Part shown: piece after piece, positions 1 through 5,294 of the stretch
How positions within the stretch are numbered: position 1 is the first letter of the stretch
Layout of the letters: each line of letters opens with the position of its first letter
DNA from: Sphaerochaeta sp.
Lineage (GTDB): Bacteria; Spirochaetota; Spirochaetia; Sphaerochaetales; Sphaerochaetaceae
Direction: 5' to 3'
Assembly: GCA_003456855.1 (NCBI GenBank)
Contig: DMOO01000106.1
Location: 1-9,912, forward strand
Length of the DNA: 9,912 nt
Notes under the pieces: generated by a model
What the model was told of the DNA's origin: nothing
The model's database searches: none
Seen by the model: only the letters and a program-made list of their open reading frames with translations
Program-made: the position numbers and the translations under genes

Positions 1-1
1 G

Positions 2-511
2 TTCGCCGTGGTCCGTGGCGTCTCCGGTGCATCCAAGCCTGTGATAAGCTACAACTACGGAGCCAAGCGTTTCGACCGCACCAAGAGCGCCATAAACATA
101 ATGCTGACGCTCCTTCTCTCGTATTACATCCTTACATGGGCAGTGATGATGAGGTTCCCTTCGTTCTTCGTTGAATGGTTTACAGATGACCAGGAGGTGA
201 TTGACTGCTGCATCATAAGCATAAGGATCTTCTTCTCTCTGCAGTTCTGCATGGCCTTCCAGTCCGTAGGACAGGGCGTGTTCACATCACTTGGAATGGC
301 CAAGCATGCTCTGTTCTTCTCCCTTTTCAGAAAGGCGATACTTGTCATCCCGCTTGTTCTGATTCTTCCTCATCTCTTCGGTCTGGGTGTCTACGGGGTG
401 TTTGCCGCTGAACCTGTCTCCGACCTGGTAGGCGGACTTTCCTGCTTCATAACAATGAAGATAGTCACAAGGAAGAAGCTTGCAGAAGGGGCAGAGGTCA
501 TGGAAGTCTGA
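2..511 (+). CDS. MATE-family efflux transporter, C-terminal part (5' end outside window)
   Basis: This is the C-terminal ~169 residues of a multidrug and toxic compound extrusion (MATE) transporter, a membrane antiporter that usually expels cationic or lipophilic compounds using an Na+ or H+ gradient. The visible frame opens with a segment containing KPVISYNYGAK, which matches the conserved P-I-I-x-Y-N-Y-G-A signature at the start of the last transmembrane bundle of the family. About four hydrophobic segments follow and the protein ends in a charged tail (TRKKLAEGAEVMEV). MATE proteins are about 450 residues, so roughly 280 N-terminal residues lie left of the window. The frame is open to the edge, and the GTG at base 8 is not a credible start. 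Substrate cannot be told from this half. It is followed after 92 bp by azlC, and I see no convincing terminator between them. Confidence 0.88.
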   Translation, partial: FAVVRGVSGASKPVISYNYGAKRFDRTKSAINIMLTLLLSYYILTWAVMMRFPSFFVEWFTDDQEVIDCCIISIRIFFSLQFCMAFQSVGQGVFTSLGMAKHALFFSLFRKAILVIPLVLILPHLFGLGVYGVFAAEPVSDLVGGLSCFITMKIVTRKKLAEGAEVMEV

Positions 512-562
512 GTATATCTTTTGAAAGAATTTGTCCAAAATCCATGTACATTAATTAAAATT

Positions 563-576
563 TGTATAAATATACA
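563..576 (+). promoter_or_regulatory. AT-rich promoter region of azlCD with a 14-bp dyad
   Basis: The 92-bp gap between the MATE gene and azlC is very AT-rich. It contains the perfect inverted repeat TGTATA-AA-TATACA at 563-576, which also carries -10-like hexamers (TATAAA at 565-570; TAAAAT at 556-561 just upstream). TTGTCC at 531-536 is a possible -35, but the spacing to TAAAAT is 19 bp, so no single promoter is clear. A second TTGACA at 579-584 lies too close to the azlC start to serve it. The dyad is a candidate operator or simply part of the -10 region. The azlC ribosome site is AAGGGG at 592-597, six bases before its ATG. Confidence 0.35.
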
Positions 577-603
577 CGTTGACAACAGTGTAAGGGGTTT
601 GCA

Positions 604-1326
604 ATGACTAACAGAGAAGCATTCAGAATGGGTATCAGGGCCGGAATTCCAATTGCCCTGGGCTATTTTGCAGTCTCTTTCTCTCTTGGCATTGCAGCCA
701 AGGCCGTGGGCCTTACTCCCTTCCAGGGTTTTCTGGCAAGTCTTCTCAACAGCGCCTCAGCAGGGGAGTACGCAATGTTCTCCCTCATAGGAGCCGGAGC
801 GTCACTTCTGGAGCTTGTTCTGGTTACCTTGGTGGCCAACGGCAGATACCTTCTGATGAGCTGCGCCCTGGGACAGAGGTTCAGAGAGGACACTCCGTTG
901 ATCCACAGGTTCGGCGTAGGCTTCTACATAACAGATGAGCTATTCAGTCTGTCCATATCCCTGGACGCACCGCTGAATCCCTTTGTCAACTACGGGGCGA
1001 TTGTGGTGGCGGTGCCCGCCTGGTCCATAGGAACAGCTCTGGGGATCATTGCCGGAAACATTCTCCCGGTAAGGCTTGTAAGCGCCTTGAGCGTTGCCCT
1101 CTATGGAATGTTCATAGCTTCCTTTGTTCCTCCTGCAAAGAAGGACCGAGTGCTTCTATTTGCCATTCCTGTTTGTTTTATGCTCAGCTATCTGGCTTTC
1201 AGGCTACCGTATATCGGCGAACTCTCAGAGGGGACAAGGTCTGTGATCCTGACTGTCATAATTGCCACGGTGCTTGCCATAGCTTTCCCGTTGAAGGACG
1301 AGGATAAGAAGGAGGTGAGTGAATGA
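604..1326 (+). CDS. azlC: AzlC, large subunit of branched-chain amino acid exporter
   Basis: AzlC is the large membrane subunit of the two-component AzlCD exporter (BrnF in corynebacteria), which expels branched-chain amino acids and confers resistance to analogues such as azaleucine. The 240-residue length is normal. Family signatures visible are the glycine-rich first helices (residues 13-36, GIPIALGYFAVSFSLG), the S-x-x-S-A-G-E motif near 50-55 (most members have A-G-x-x-Q or similar), the A-N-x-R motif at 78-81 (ANGRYLLMS), and T-D-E at 110-112. Hydrophobic helices continue to about residue 232 before a charged tail. The ATG has an AAGGGG ribosome site. Its stop overlaps the azlD start by four bases (ATGA), so the two are translationally coupled. 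Substrate is inferred from the family; regulation by an Lrp-type AzlB is known in Bacillus, but no such gene is in this window. Confidence 0.92.
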   Translation: MTNREAFRMGIRAGIPIALGYFAVSFSLGIAAKAVGLTPFQGFLASLLNSASAGEYAMFSLIGAGASLLELVLVTLVANGRYLLMSCALGQRFREDTPLIHRFGVGFYITDELFSLSISLDAPLNPFVNYGAIVVAVPAWSIGTALGIIAGNILPVRLVSALSVALYGMFIASFVPPAKKDRVLLFAIPVCFMLSYLAFRLPYIGELSEGTRSVILTVIIATVLAIAFPLKDEDKKEVSE

Positions 1327-1622
1327 ACGCATATGTCTACATAATCGGCATGTGTCTCATCACTGCCGTCATAAGGATCCTTCCTCTTCTGATTCTGAGA
1401 CATCCAATCAAGAACAGGTTCCTCAGGTCCTTCTTCCACTATGTACCTTATGTCACTCTGTCGGTGATGACCTTCCCTGCAATAGTGAATGCAACAAACA
1501 GCCCGATGGCTGGTGGAGTCGCACTGATTGTCGGAATTGTCCTGGCCTGGATAGGCGCAAACATGATAACGGTCTCTGCCGCTTGCTGCATTGTGGTCTT
1601 CATCCTTGAGCTCTTTGTCTGA
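1323..1622 (+). CDS. azlD: AzlD, small subunit of branched-chain amino acid exporter
   Basis: AzlD (BrnE-type) is the small membrane partner of AzlC. The protein has 99 residues, typical of the family, with four hydrophobic segments: residues about 3-23, 35-55, 60-77 and 80-98. The conserved start of the family is visible as a hydrophobic first helix followed by I-L-P-L-L-I-L-R. The start is decided by a very strong Shine-Dalgarno, AAGGAGGTGA ending at 1318, and by the ATGA overlap with azlC. Its TGA is immediately followed by the antiparallel stop codon of maf, leaving no room for a terminator, so any terminator for azlCD must lie within maf or be absent. A different reading frame overlapping this gene is an artefact; the AzlD frame shows the family pattern. 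Confidence 0.9.
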   Translation: MNAYVYIIGMCLITAVIRILPLLILRHPIKNRFLRSFFHYVPYVTLSVMTFPAIVNATNSPMAGGVALIVGIVLAWIGANMITVSAACCIVVFILELFV

Positions 1623-2240
1623 TCAGCTTTCAAGAACCTCTGCAAGTCTCTCCAGAGGTATTCCAATTACGTTCGAGAAACTCCCGTCTATCCTCTCGAT
1701 GAGCTTGTAGCCGCTTCTCTGGATTCTGTATCCGCCAGCTGCACCCATGTAGTCACCGGTGGAGATGTACCAGTCTATCTGCTCTTCTGAAAGGTCAAGG
1801 AATTTCACACTTGATTTGTCACTGACCATTACAAAGCCGTCTCTGCCTGGGATGTAGACTGACATCCCTGAGAACACATCGTGCCAGCGGCCTGACATCT
1901 CCGAGTACATGGCCCTTGCTTCCTTTTCATCTTTTGGCTTGCCAAGGAGCTTGCCGTCAAGACTGACTAGAGTATCAGCTGCAACTGCAACGATATCCGG
2001 ATTGAAGAGTTTGCTGCTTAGATAGCTTTCCATCTTCTGCTTTGAAAGCACTGTGACAACATCAGGGGGATTGGTCAACCCACAGATCTCCCATATGTCC
2101 TGTGGTCTGGTTATGACCTCAACCCCACATTCCTCCAACGTCAATCTGCGGTTTGGGGACTGTGATGCCAGCACCAGCCTTGGGCAGAGTCTCTTCAGTC
2201 TGTTCTTAAGCTCCTGTTCGATCAAAGGGATGCTTTCCAT
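1623..2240 (-). CDS. maf: Maf/YhdE-like nucleoside triphosphate pyrophosphatase
   Basis: Maf proteins hydrolyse non-canonical or methylated nucleoside triphosphates (dTTP/UTP, m5-UTP and similar) to monophosphates, acting in house-cleaning and linked to septum control. Family motifs in the 205-residue protein: LVLASQSPNRR at 22-32, catalytic Asp in AADTLV (D89), GKP at 100-102, SGRWHDVFSGM at 116-126, GAAGGYRIQ at 166-174 and GSFSNVIGIPL at 186-196. The family's first motif is normally S-P-R-R; here the first Arg is Asn30 while R31 and R32 remain. A charged ~20-residue N-terminal extension precedes the usual start. The ATG lies one base after the kinase stop (TGA-G-ATG), with AGGAGAG inside the kinase gene as ribosome site, so the two genes are coupled. 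Its stop abuts that of azlD. The IQ after GGY is more like the YhdE than the YceF branch, but specificity is inferred. Confidence 0.92.
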   Translation of the reverse strand: MESIPLIEQELKNRLKRLCPRLVLASQSPNRRLTLEECGVEVITRPQDIWEICGLTNPPDVVTVLSKQKMESYLSSKLFNPDIVAVAADTLVSLDGKLLGKPKDEKEARAMYSEMSGRWHDVFSGMSVYIPGRDGFVMVSDKSSVKFLDLSEEQIDWYISTGDYMGAAGGYRIQRSGYKLIERIDGSFSNVIGIPLERLAEVLES

Positions 2241-2241
2241 C

Positions 2242-3327
2242 TCAGATCTCTCCTATTATGGCTTTCATCCTGTCCATGTTCCTGTCCATGTCCTTTGCAA
2301 GGGCTATTAGGTTTCTGGCCCTGTCCAGGTTCTGGGTGGGGTACTTGGCCTTGAAGTACCTGTCTCCCGTCAGATAGTCATCAACGTATCTGGAGGCAAG
2401 CTCAAGTGTCATCACAAGGCAGCTTCCGGCAAGGGAGTCCTTCTCCTCTTCTGTCAGGACATCTGCCGTCTTTGAGAGAAAGCCCTCTGCAAAGGCCCTG
2501 TATATGTCCAGATCTATGCTGACCTTGTCGAATTCAAGGCTCGCGGAGCCCATGGAGTTGGCGCAGGAGCGAACAGCATCACCGAAGTCATGGCCTGCAA
2601 AGCCTGGCATGACGGTGTCCAGATCGACCACGCAGATGGCCTCTCCCGTCTCCTCATTGAAGAGGACGTTGTTTATCTTGGTGTCGTTGTGGGTGACCCT
2701 TACAGGAATCCTGCCCTCTGCGAAAAGTCTGTCCAGAAGGAGGGCCTTGTCCTTCATGGACATGATGTAGGTATATTCATCCCTGCAGCTTTCCGAAAGT
2801 CCAAGAGGATTCTTCTTGAAGTCCTTCTCCAGGGTCTGGTACCTCTTTGTTGTGTTGTGGAAGTCCTTGATGGTGTAGTGCAGGTAGGTCGAGTCGCAGT
2901 TTCTGAGACTTCTCTGGAACTGGCCGAAGGCTGCACCTGCATTGCGGACCACAACCGGGTTCTTCGATGAGTTGTAGGTGACGGAATCAATGAACCTGTA
3001 GACCCTCCAGAAGGATGTGATCATGTCGAAGAAGGTGTTGCCTGAGGATGTTGTCCTATAGTGGATGCAAAGCATCTCAGGGTTGTATCTCTCTATGTGC
3101 TCCGTGACACGTCTGATGTTCTCCATGACCTCTCTTGGCCTTCGGAACACATAGGTGTTGACGTTCTGGAAAATGAAGCTTTGGACAGAGTCCCCTTGAT
3201 AGGCTTCAACCTTGTAGGTGTGGTTGACCTTACCGGCTGTCAGCTCCTCGAAGGAGACAACGTTTCCCAATCCGAATTCCCTCGCAACGTATGGGATGAT
3301 CTCTGCAATGTCTGGCCCTTTGTTCAT
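2242..3327 (-). CDS. NahK-like sugar kinase of the aminoglycoside phosphotransferase fold
   Basis: This 361-residue protein has the aminoglycoside/choline-kinase fold and most resembles N-acetylhexosamine 1-kinase (NahK/LnpB), which phosphorylates GlcNAc or GalNAc at C1 in the lacto-N-biose/galacto-N-biose pathway of bifidobacteria. Visible: the ATP-binding loop region LTAGKVNHTYKV (29-40), FRFID-like WRVYRFID (107-114), AFGQFQRSL (133-141), DFHNT (155-159), the catalytic loop HNDTKINNVLF with H213, D215 and N220, and the metal-binding DLDTVMPG at 235-242 followed by DFGD (247-250). Length equals NahK. No lacto-N-biose phosphorylase or epimerase is nearby, so the physiological sugar is not established; another small-molecule kinase is possible. 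The ATG lacks a recognisable Shine-Dalgarno, and an 11-bp inverted repeat straddles the start. It follows the XRE regulator by 39 bp in the same direction and is coupled to maf. Confidence 0.75.
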   Translation of the reverse strand: MNKGPDIAEIIPYVAREFGLGNVVSFEELTAGKVNHTYKVEAYQGDSVQSFIFQNVNTYVFRRPREVMENIRRVTEHIERYNPEMLCIHYRTTSSGNTFFDMITSFWRVYRFIDSVTYNSSKNPVVVRNAGAAFGQFQRSLRNCDSTYLHYTIKDFHNTTKRYQTLEKDFKKNPLGLSESCRDEYTYIMSMKDKALLLDRLFAEGRIPVRVTHNDTKINNVLFNEETGEAICVVDLDTVMPGFAGHDFGDAVRSCANSMGSASLEFDKVSIDLDIYRAFAEGFLSKTADVLTEEEKDSLAGSCLVMTLELASRYVDDYLTGDRYFKAKYPTQNLDRARNLIALAKDMDRNMDRMKAIIGEI

Positions 3328-3355
3328 ATTTGAAGAATAAGCTAAACAAAGGGCC
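3314..3355 (-). promoter_or_regulatory. Inverted repeat straddling the kinase start codon
   Basis: GGCCCTTTGTT at 3314-3324 and AACAAAGGGCC at 3345-3355 are perfect 11-bp inverted repeats separated by 20 bases. On the minus-strand transcript the 3' arm begins directly after the kinase ATG (codons 2 to 5, N-K-G-P), and the loop holds the ATG and the region where a ribosome site would lie. No U-run follows, so this is not an ordinary intrinsic terminator. The hairpin could limit or regulate initiation of the kinase relative to the upstream regulator gene, or protect a processed 3' end of the regulator message. Function is inferred. Confidence 0.5.
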
Positions 3356-3366
3356 TCTTCAAGGTC

Positions 3367-4338
3367 TCATTTTTTCATGAGATGGACAAAGAGTATCCTG
3401 ATAGGGGCATAGAGGACTCCGGCGATGGCAAAGACCAGCCAGAAGTAGTCGAAGCCGGTGAAGAGCAGAATGAGTCCGGCTGCAACAACGATGCACCAGT
3501 AGAAGGAGGAGAAGGGGAAGGCCTTCTTGTTGTTGACCTTGTTCTCTCTGGTATAATCACCTTCCTCAAGAAGCTTGTCGTATGAACCCATTATGGTTCC
3601 CACGTAGACGAAGCCGTAGCAGGCGATTGCTATCGCCAACAGAAGAAGGCATACGCAGAAGAGCACCGGACCCGGTGTTCCAAACACAACGGAAACAATG
3701 ATCAGAGGTATGACGGAGACTATGCAGAGCACAGTGGAGATCGTGTTGATACGAGTATATGTATCCCTGAACTCATTCTTGTTTCTCTTCACAAGGCCGG
3801 AGACACCATATTCGGTCTCGAAGTTCTCCGTCTCCAGGAATCCATACTCAGACGACTTGGATCCTGCTCTCATGAATCCTACCACTGCGATTGCAACCAT
3901 CAATATCAGTATGCTTACTCCCAGGCCTGCTGCCAGGACCTCGCTCATGTTGATATACCCGCCTTCCGAGAAACCCAGAAGAAGCAGAAGAAGAATAGGG
4001 GAGGCTACGCATAGAAGGGTGGACAATGCCATTGTCGGGGCACTCTCCTTTCTTATCTTCATATATGTAGATGCCTCTTCCATGGAGACCTTCCTGAGAC
4101 CAGGTTCTGATGAGGTCTGTGGAACGATCTCGCTCTCTCCCATCTCATCCTTGAGAAGATAGTCCGTTGACACTGAGAATATGTCACTCATCCTTATTAT
4201 CTTGTCCATATCAGGGATTGACTGGGCGCTCTCCCATTTTGAAACAGACTGTCTTGAAACTCCAAGCTGTTCTGCGAGCTCTTCCTGGGACCAACCCATC
4301 TTTTTTCTTAGGTCGATGATCTTATCAGCTAATATCAT
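3367..4338 (-). CDS. XRE-family transcriptional regulator with membrane C-terminus
   Basis: The N-terminal ~60 residues are a classic XRE/Cro-cI helix-turn-helix: residues 5-37 with WSQEELAEQLGVSRQSVSKWE and the following DKIIRMSDIFSVSTDYLL. The remaining part is a membrane domain with six hydrophobic segments (about 101-123, 132-157, 198-220, 223-248, 276-294, 297-318) separated by charged loops, total 323 residues. Such HTH-membrane fusions are common in anaerobic Firmicutes and some other phyla, and are thought to sense envelope or small-molecule signals while bound to DNA; ligand and targets are unknown here. The ATG has a good ribosome site (AAAGGAG, five bases away). The NahK-like kinase follows 39 bp downstream, in the same frame as the regulator's stop codon, suggesting one transcript. 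A tandem repeat upstream (4372-4388) may be its own binding site. Confidence 0.85.
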   Translation of the reverse strand: MILADKIIDLRKKMGWSQEELAEQLGVSRQSVSKWESAQSIPDMDKIIRMSDIFSVSTDYLLKDEMGESEIVPQTSSEPGLRKVSMEEASTYMKIRKESAPTMALSTLLCVASPILLLLLLGFSEGGYINMSEVLAAGLGVSILILMVAIAVVGFMRAGSKSSEYGFLETENFETEYGVSGLVKRNKNEFRDTYTRINTISTVLCIVSVIPLIIVSVVFGTPGPVLFCVCLLLLAIAIACYGFVYVGTIMGSYDKLLEEGDYTRENKVNNKKAFPFSSFYWCIVVAAGLILLFTGFDYFWLVFAIAGVLYAPIRILFVHLMKK

Positions 4339-4371
4339 GTTAACTCCTTTCCGCTTTCCACGGTTTATGAG

Positions 4372-4388
4372 TCAATGCTATTCAATGC
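4372..4388. repeat. Tandem 7-bp direct repeat upstream of the XRE regulator
   Basis: TCAATGC occurs at 4372-4378 and again at 4382-4388, exactly 10 bp apart (one helical turn), 34 to 50 bp upstream of the regulator ATG. Spacing on one face of the helix and position are what one expects of a regulator binding site, possibly autoregulatory, but two 7-mers could also arise by chance. I find no convincing -35/-10 pair in this 104-bp gap: a minus-strand TTGACA at 4423-4428 has no matching -10. Confidence 0.3.
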
Positions 4389-4403
4389 CTTCGTTGCGTT
4401 CCA

Positions 4404-4443
4404 CCAAGAGTGCTTGGAAATTTGTCAACCAGCGGTTGCAAAT
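4404..4443 (-). terminator. Possible weak terminator or hairpin pair after the thioesterase gene
   Basis: On the minus strand just past the thioesterase stop, ATTTG-CAACC pairs with GGTTG-A-CAAAT (4420-4443), a ten-pair stem with one bulged base and a three-base loop. A second hairpin, CCAAG-N4-CTTGG, follows at 4404-4417. Neither is followed by a clear U-run, so termination is uncertain and read-through into the regulator gene is possible. Confidence 0.3.
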
Positions 4444-5180
4444 CAGCCTTTACACACTATCTGTGCAAGAACAGAGGGTTTTCCGTCAGGGAAATAGAGG
4501 CCGGCTTCAACGATGTTGTCCGTTCTCTTTTCCTTAAGTGTCAGTATATCACCCTCGTGTGCAGAAGTCTTGTAGATCATTGTTATCTCCTGGATGTCCA
4601 TCTCTGTGAGCTCCTGTTCGGAGTAGATTCCCAGAAGCGCTCTGACATAGGCGGTATTGTTCATGTGATGACCCATGTCGATGTCCGAAGAGTTTACTCT
4701 GTATGATCCTTTTTCGGTATAGGTGTCATCACAGGCTACTATTCTTGGATAGTCTACAACCGAGATGTCCTCTTCATTGAATACCAGCTCGGCAGGAAAG
4801 ATATCCTTTATATTTGATAGGCGTCCCCTGTTAAGGTCCATGACGGCCCATTCGGTTCTTCCCTCGGCAATGAGACCCTCGCTGTCCAGAAGTCTGTAGC
4901 ATCTGTCTGATCTGAGGGAACCTGGCTTGACCGGCCATGTCTCTATCTTCATGGGTGAGTTCATGAAAGGTCTCTTGAAGAAATGTATCCTTGTCTTGAC
5001 TGTGAGCCAGAAGAGGTTCTGGTCCATGAGTGCGGCCTGGTCGACTCCGAGAATGCCTGCATGGGTGTTTGCTATGTCCATGAAGATTCTGAAGGTGTCA
5101 TAGAGTCCGAGCTTGCACTCGAAGTCACAGTTGCTAGGAAGGACAGTCATGTCCGCTTTGTATTTGTTTAGAAGTGCCAT
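4443..5180 (-). CDS. Acyl-ACP thioesterase
   Basis: A double-hotdog acyl-ACP thioesterase (Pfam Acyl-ACP_TE), which hydrolyses acyl-ACP to release free fatty acid in the cytoplasm and so sets chain length. Using the ATG at 5180 the protein is 245 residues, the usual bacterial size. First hotdog: FRIFMDIANTHAG (30-42), then FWLTVKTRIHFFKRP (57-71). Second hotdog: the hallmark SSDIDMGHHMNNTAYV at 164-179, containing the D-x-D, H171/H172 and N174-N175 pattern of the active site. A GTG 90 bases further upstream stays in frame, but the extra residues lack family similarity and run through the divergent promoter region, so I reject it. No Shine-Dalgarno precedes the chosen ATG, and a -10-like TATATC ends eight bases before it, which suggests a leaderless transcript. 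It is divergent from the isomerase gene. Chain-length preference cannot be read from sequence. Confidence 0.87.
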   Translation of the reverse strand: MALLNKYKADMTVLPSNCDFECKLGLYDTFRIFMDIANTHAGILGVDQAALMDQNLFWLTVKTRIHFFKRPFMNSPMKIETWPVKPGSLRSDRCYRLLDSEGLIAEGRTEWAVMDLNRGRLSNIKDIFPAELVFNEEDISVVDYPRIVACDDTYTEKGSYRVNSSDIDMGHHMNNTAYVRALLGIYSEQELTEMDIQEITMIYKTSAHEGDILTLKEKRTDNIVEAGLYFPDGKPSVLAQIVCKG

Positions 5181-5188
5181 GGGCAAAT

Positions 5189-5216
5189 GATATAGAAAAT
5201 AGGGGGTCTTTGTCAG
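5189..5216 (-). promoter_or_regulatory. Putative thioesterase promoter (leaderless start)
   Basis: On the minus strand CTGACA (5211-5216) and TATATC (5189-5194) are separated by 16 bp. The -10 ends eight bases before the thioesterase ATG, placing the expected start of transcription at or within a few bases of the ATG. The absence of a ribosome site agrees with this. The -35 lies only nine bases from the -35 of the divergent isomerase promoter, so one bound regulator could affect both. Confidence 0.42.
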
Positions 5217-5225
5217 CAATCCTTG

Positions 5226-5254
5226 TTTACAAATGGCAAATGTGAATCTATAAT
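5226..5254 (+). promoter_or_regulatory. Strong sigma-70-type promoter of the isomerase gene
   Basis: TTTACA (5226-5231) and a perfect TATAAT (5249-5254) are separated by the ideal 17 bp. The expected start is near 5261, giving a leader of about 34 bases that ends with AGGAGG at 5283-5288, six bases before the ATG. The spacer holds an imperfect dyad, ACAAATGGCAAATGT (5229-5243), where a repressor could bind. This is the clearest promoter in the window. Confidence 0.72.
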
Positions 5255-5294
5255 GAACTGAAACTTTCACAAAGAAAGAAATAGGAGGATCCTT

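Noticed and set aside
2590..2970. Antisense open frame of 126 codons inside the kinase gene
   Set aside because: Opposite strand of a gene with clear catalytic motifs; no promoter, ribosome site or recognisable protein pattern.
3314..3355. Intrinsic terminator of the regulator gene
   Set aside because: The stem is good but no U-run follows on the minus strand, and it extends into the kinase coding sequence; listed as a regulatory hairpin instead.
3698..4162. Antisense open frame of 154 codons inside the XRE membrane regulator
   Set aside because: Arises as the complement of hydrophobic codons; no start signals or family resemblance.
5181..5270. GTG start giving the thioesterase 30 extra N-terminal residues
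   Set aside because: The extension runs through both divergent promoters, has no ribosome site and does not resemble the family; the ATG at 5180 gives the normal length.
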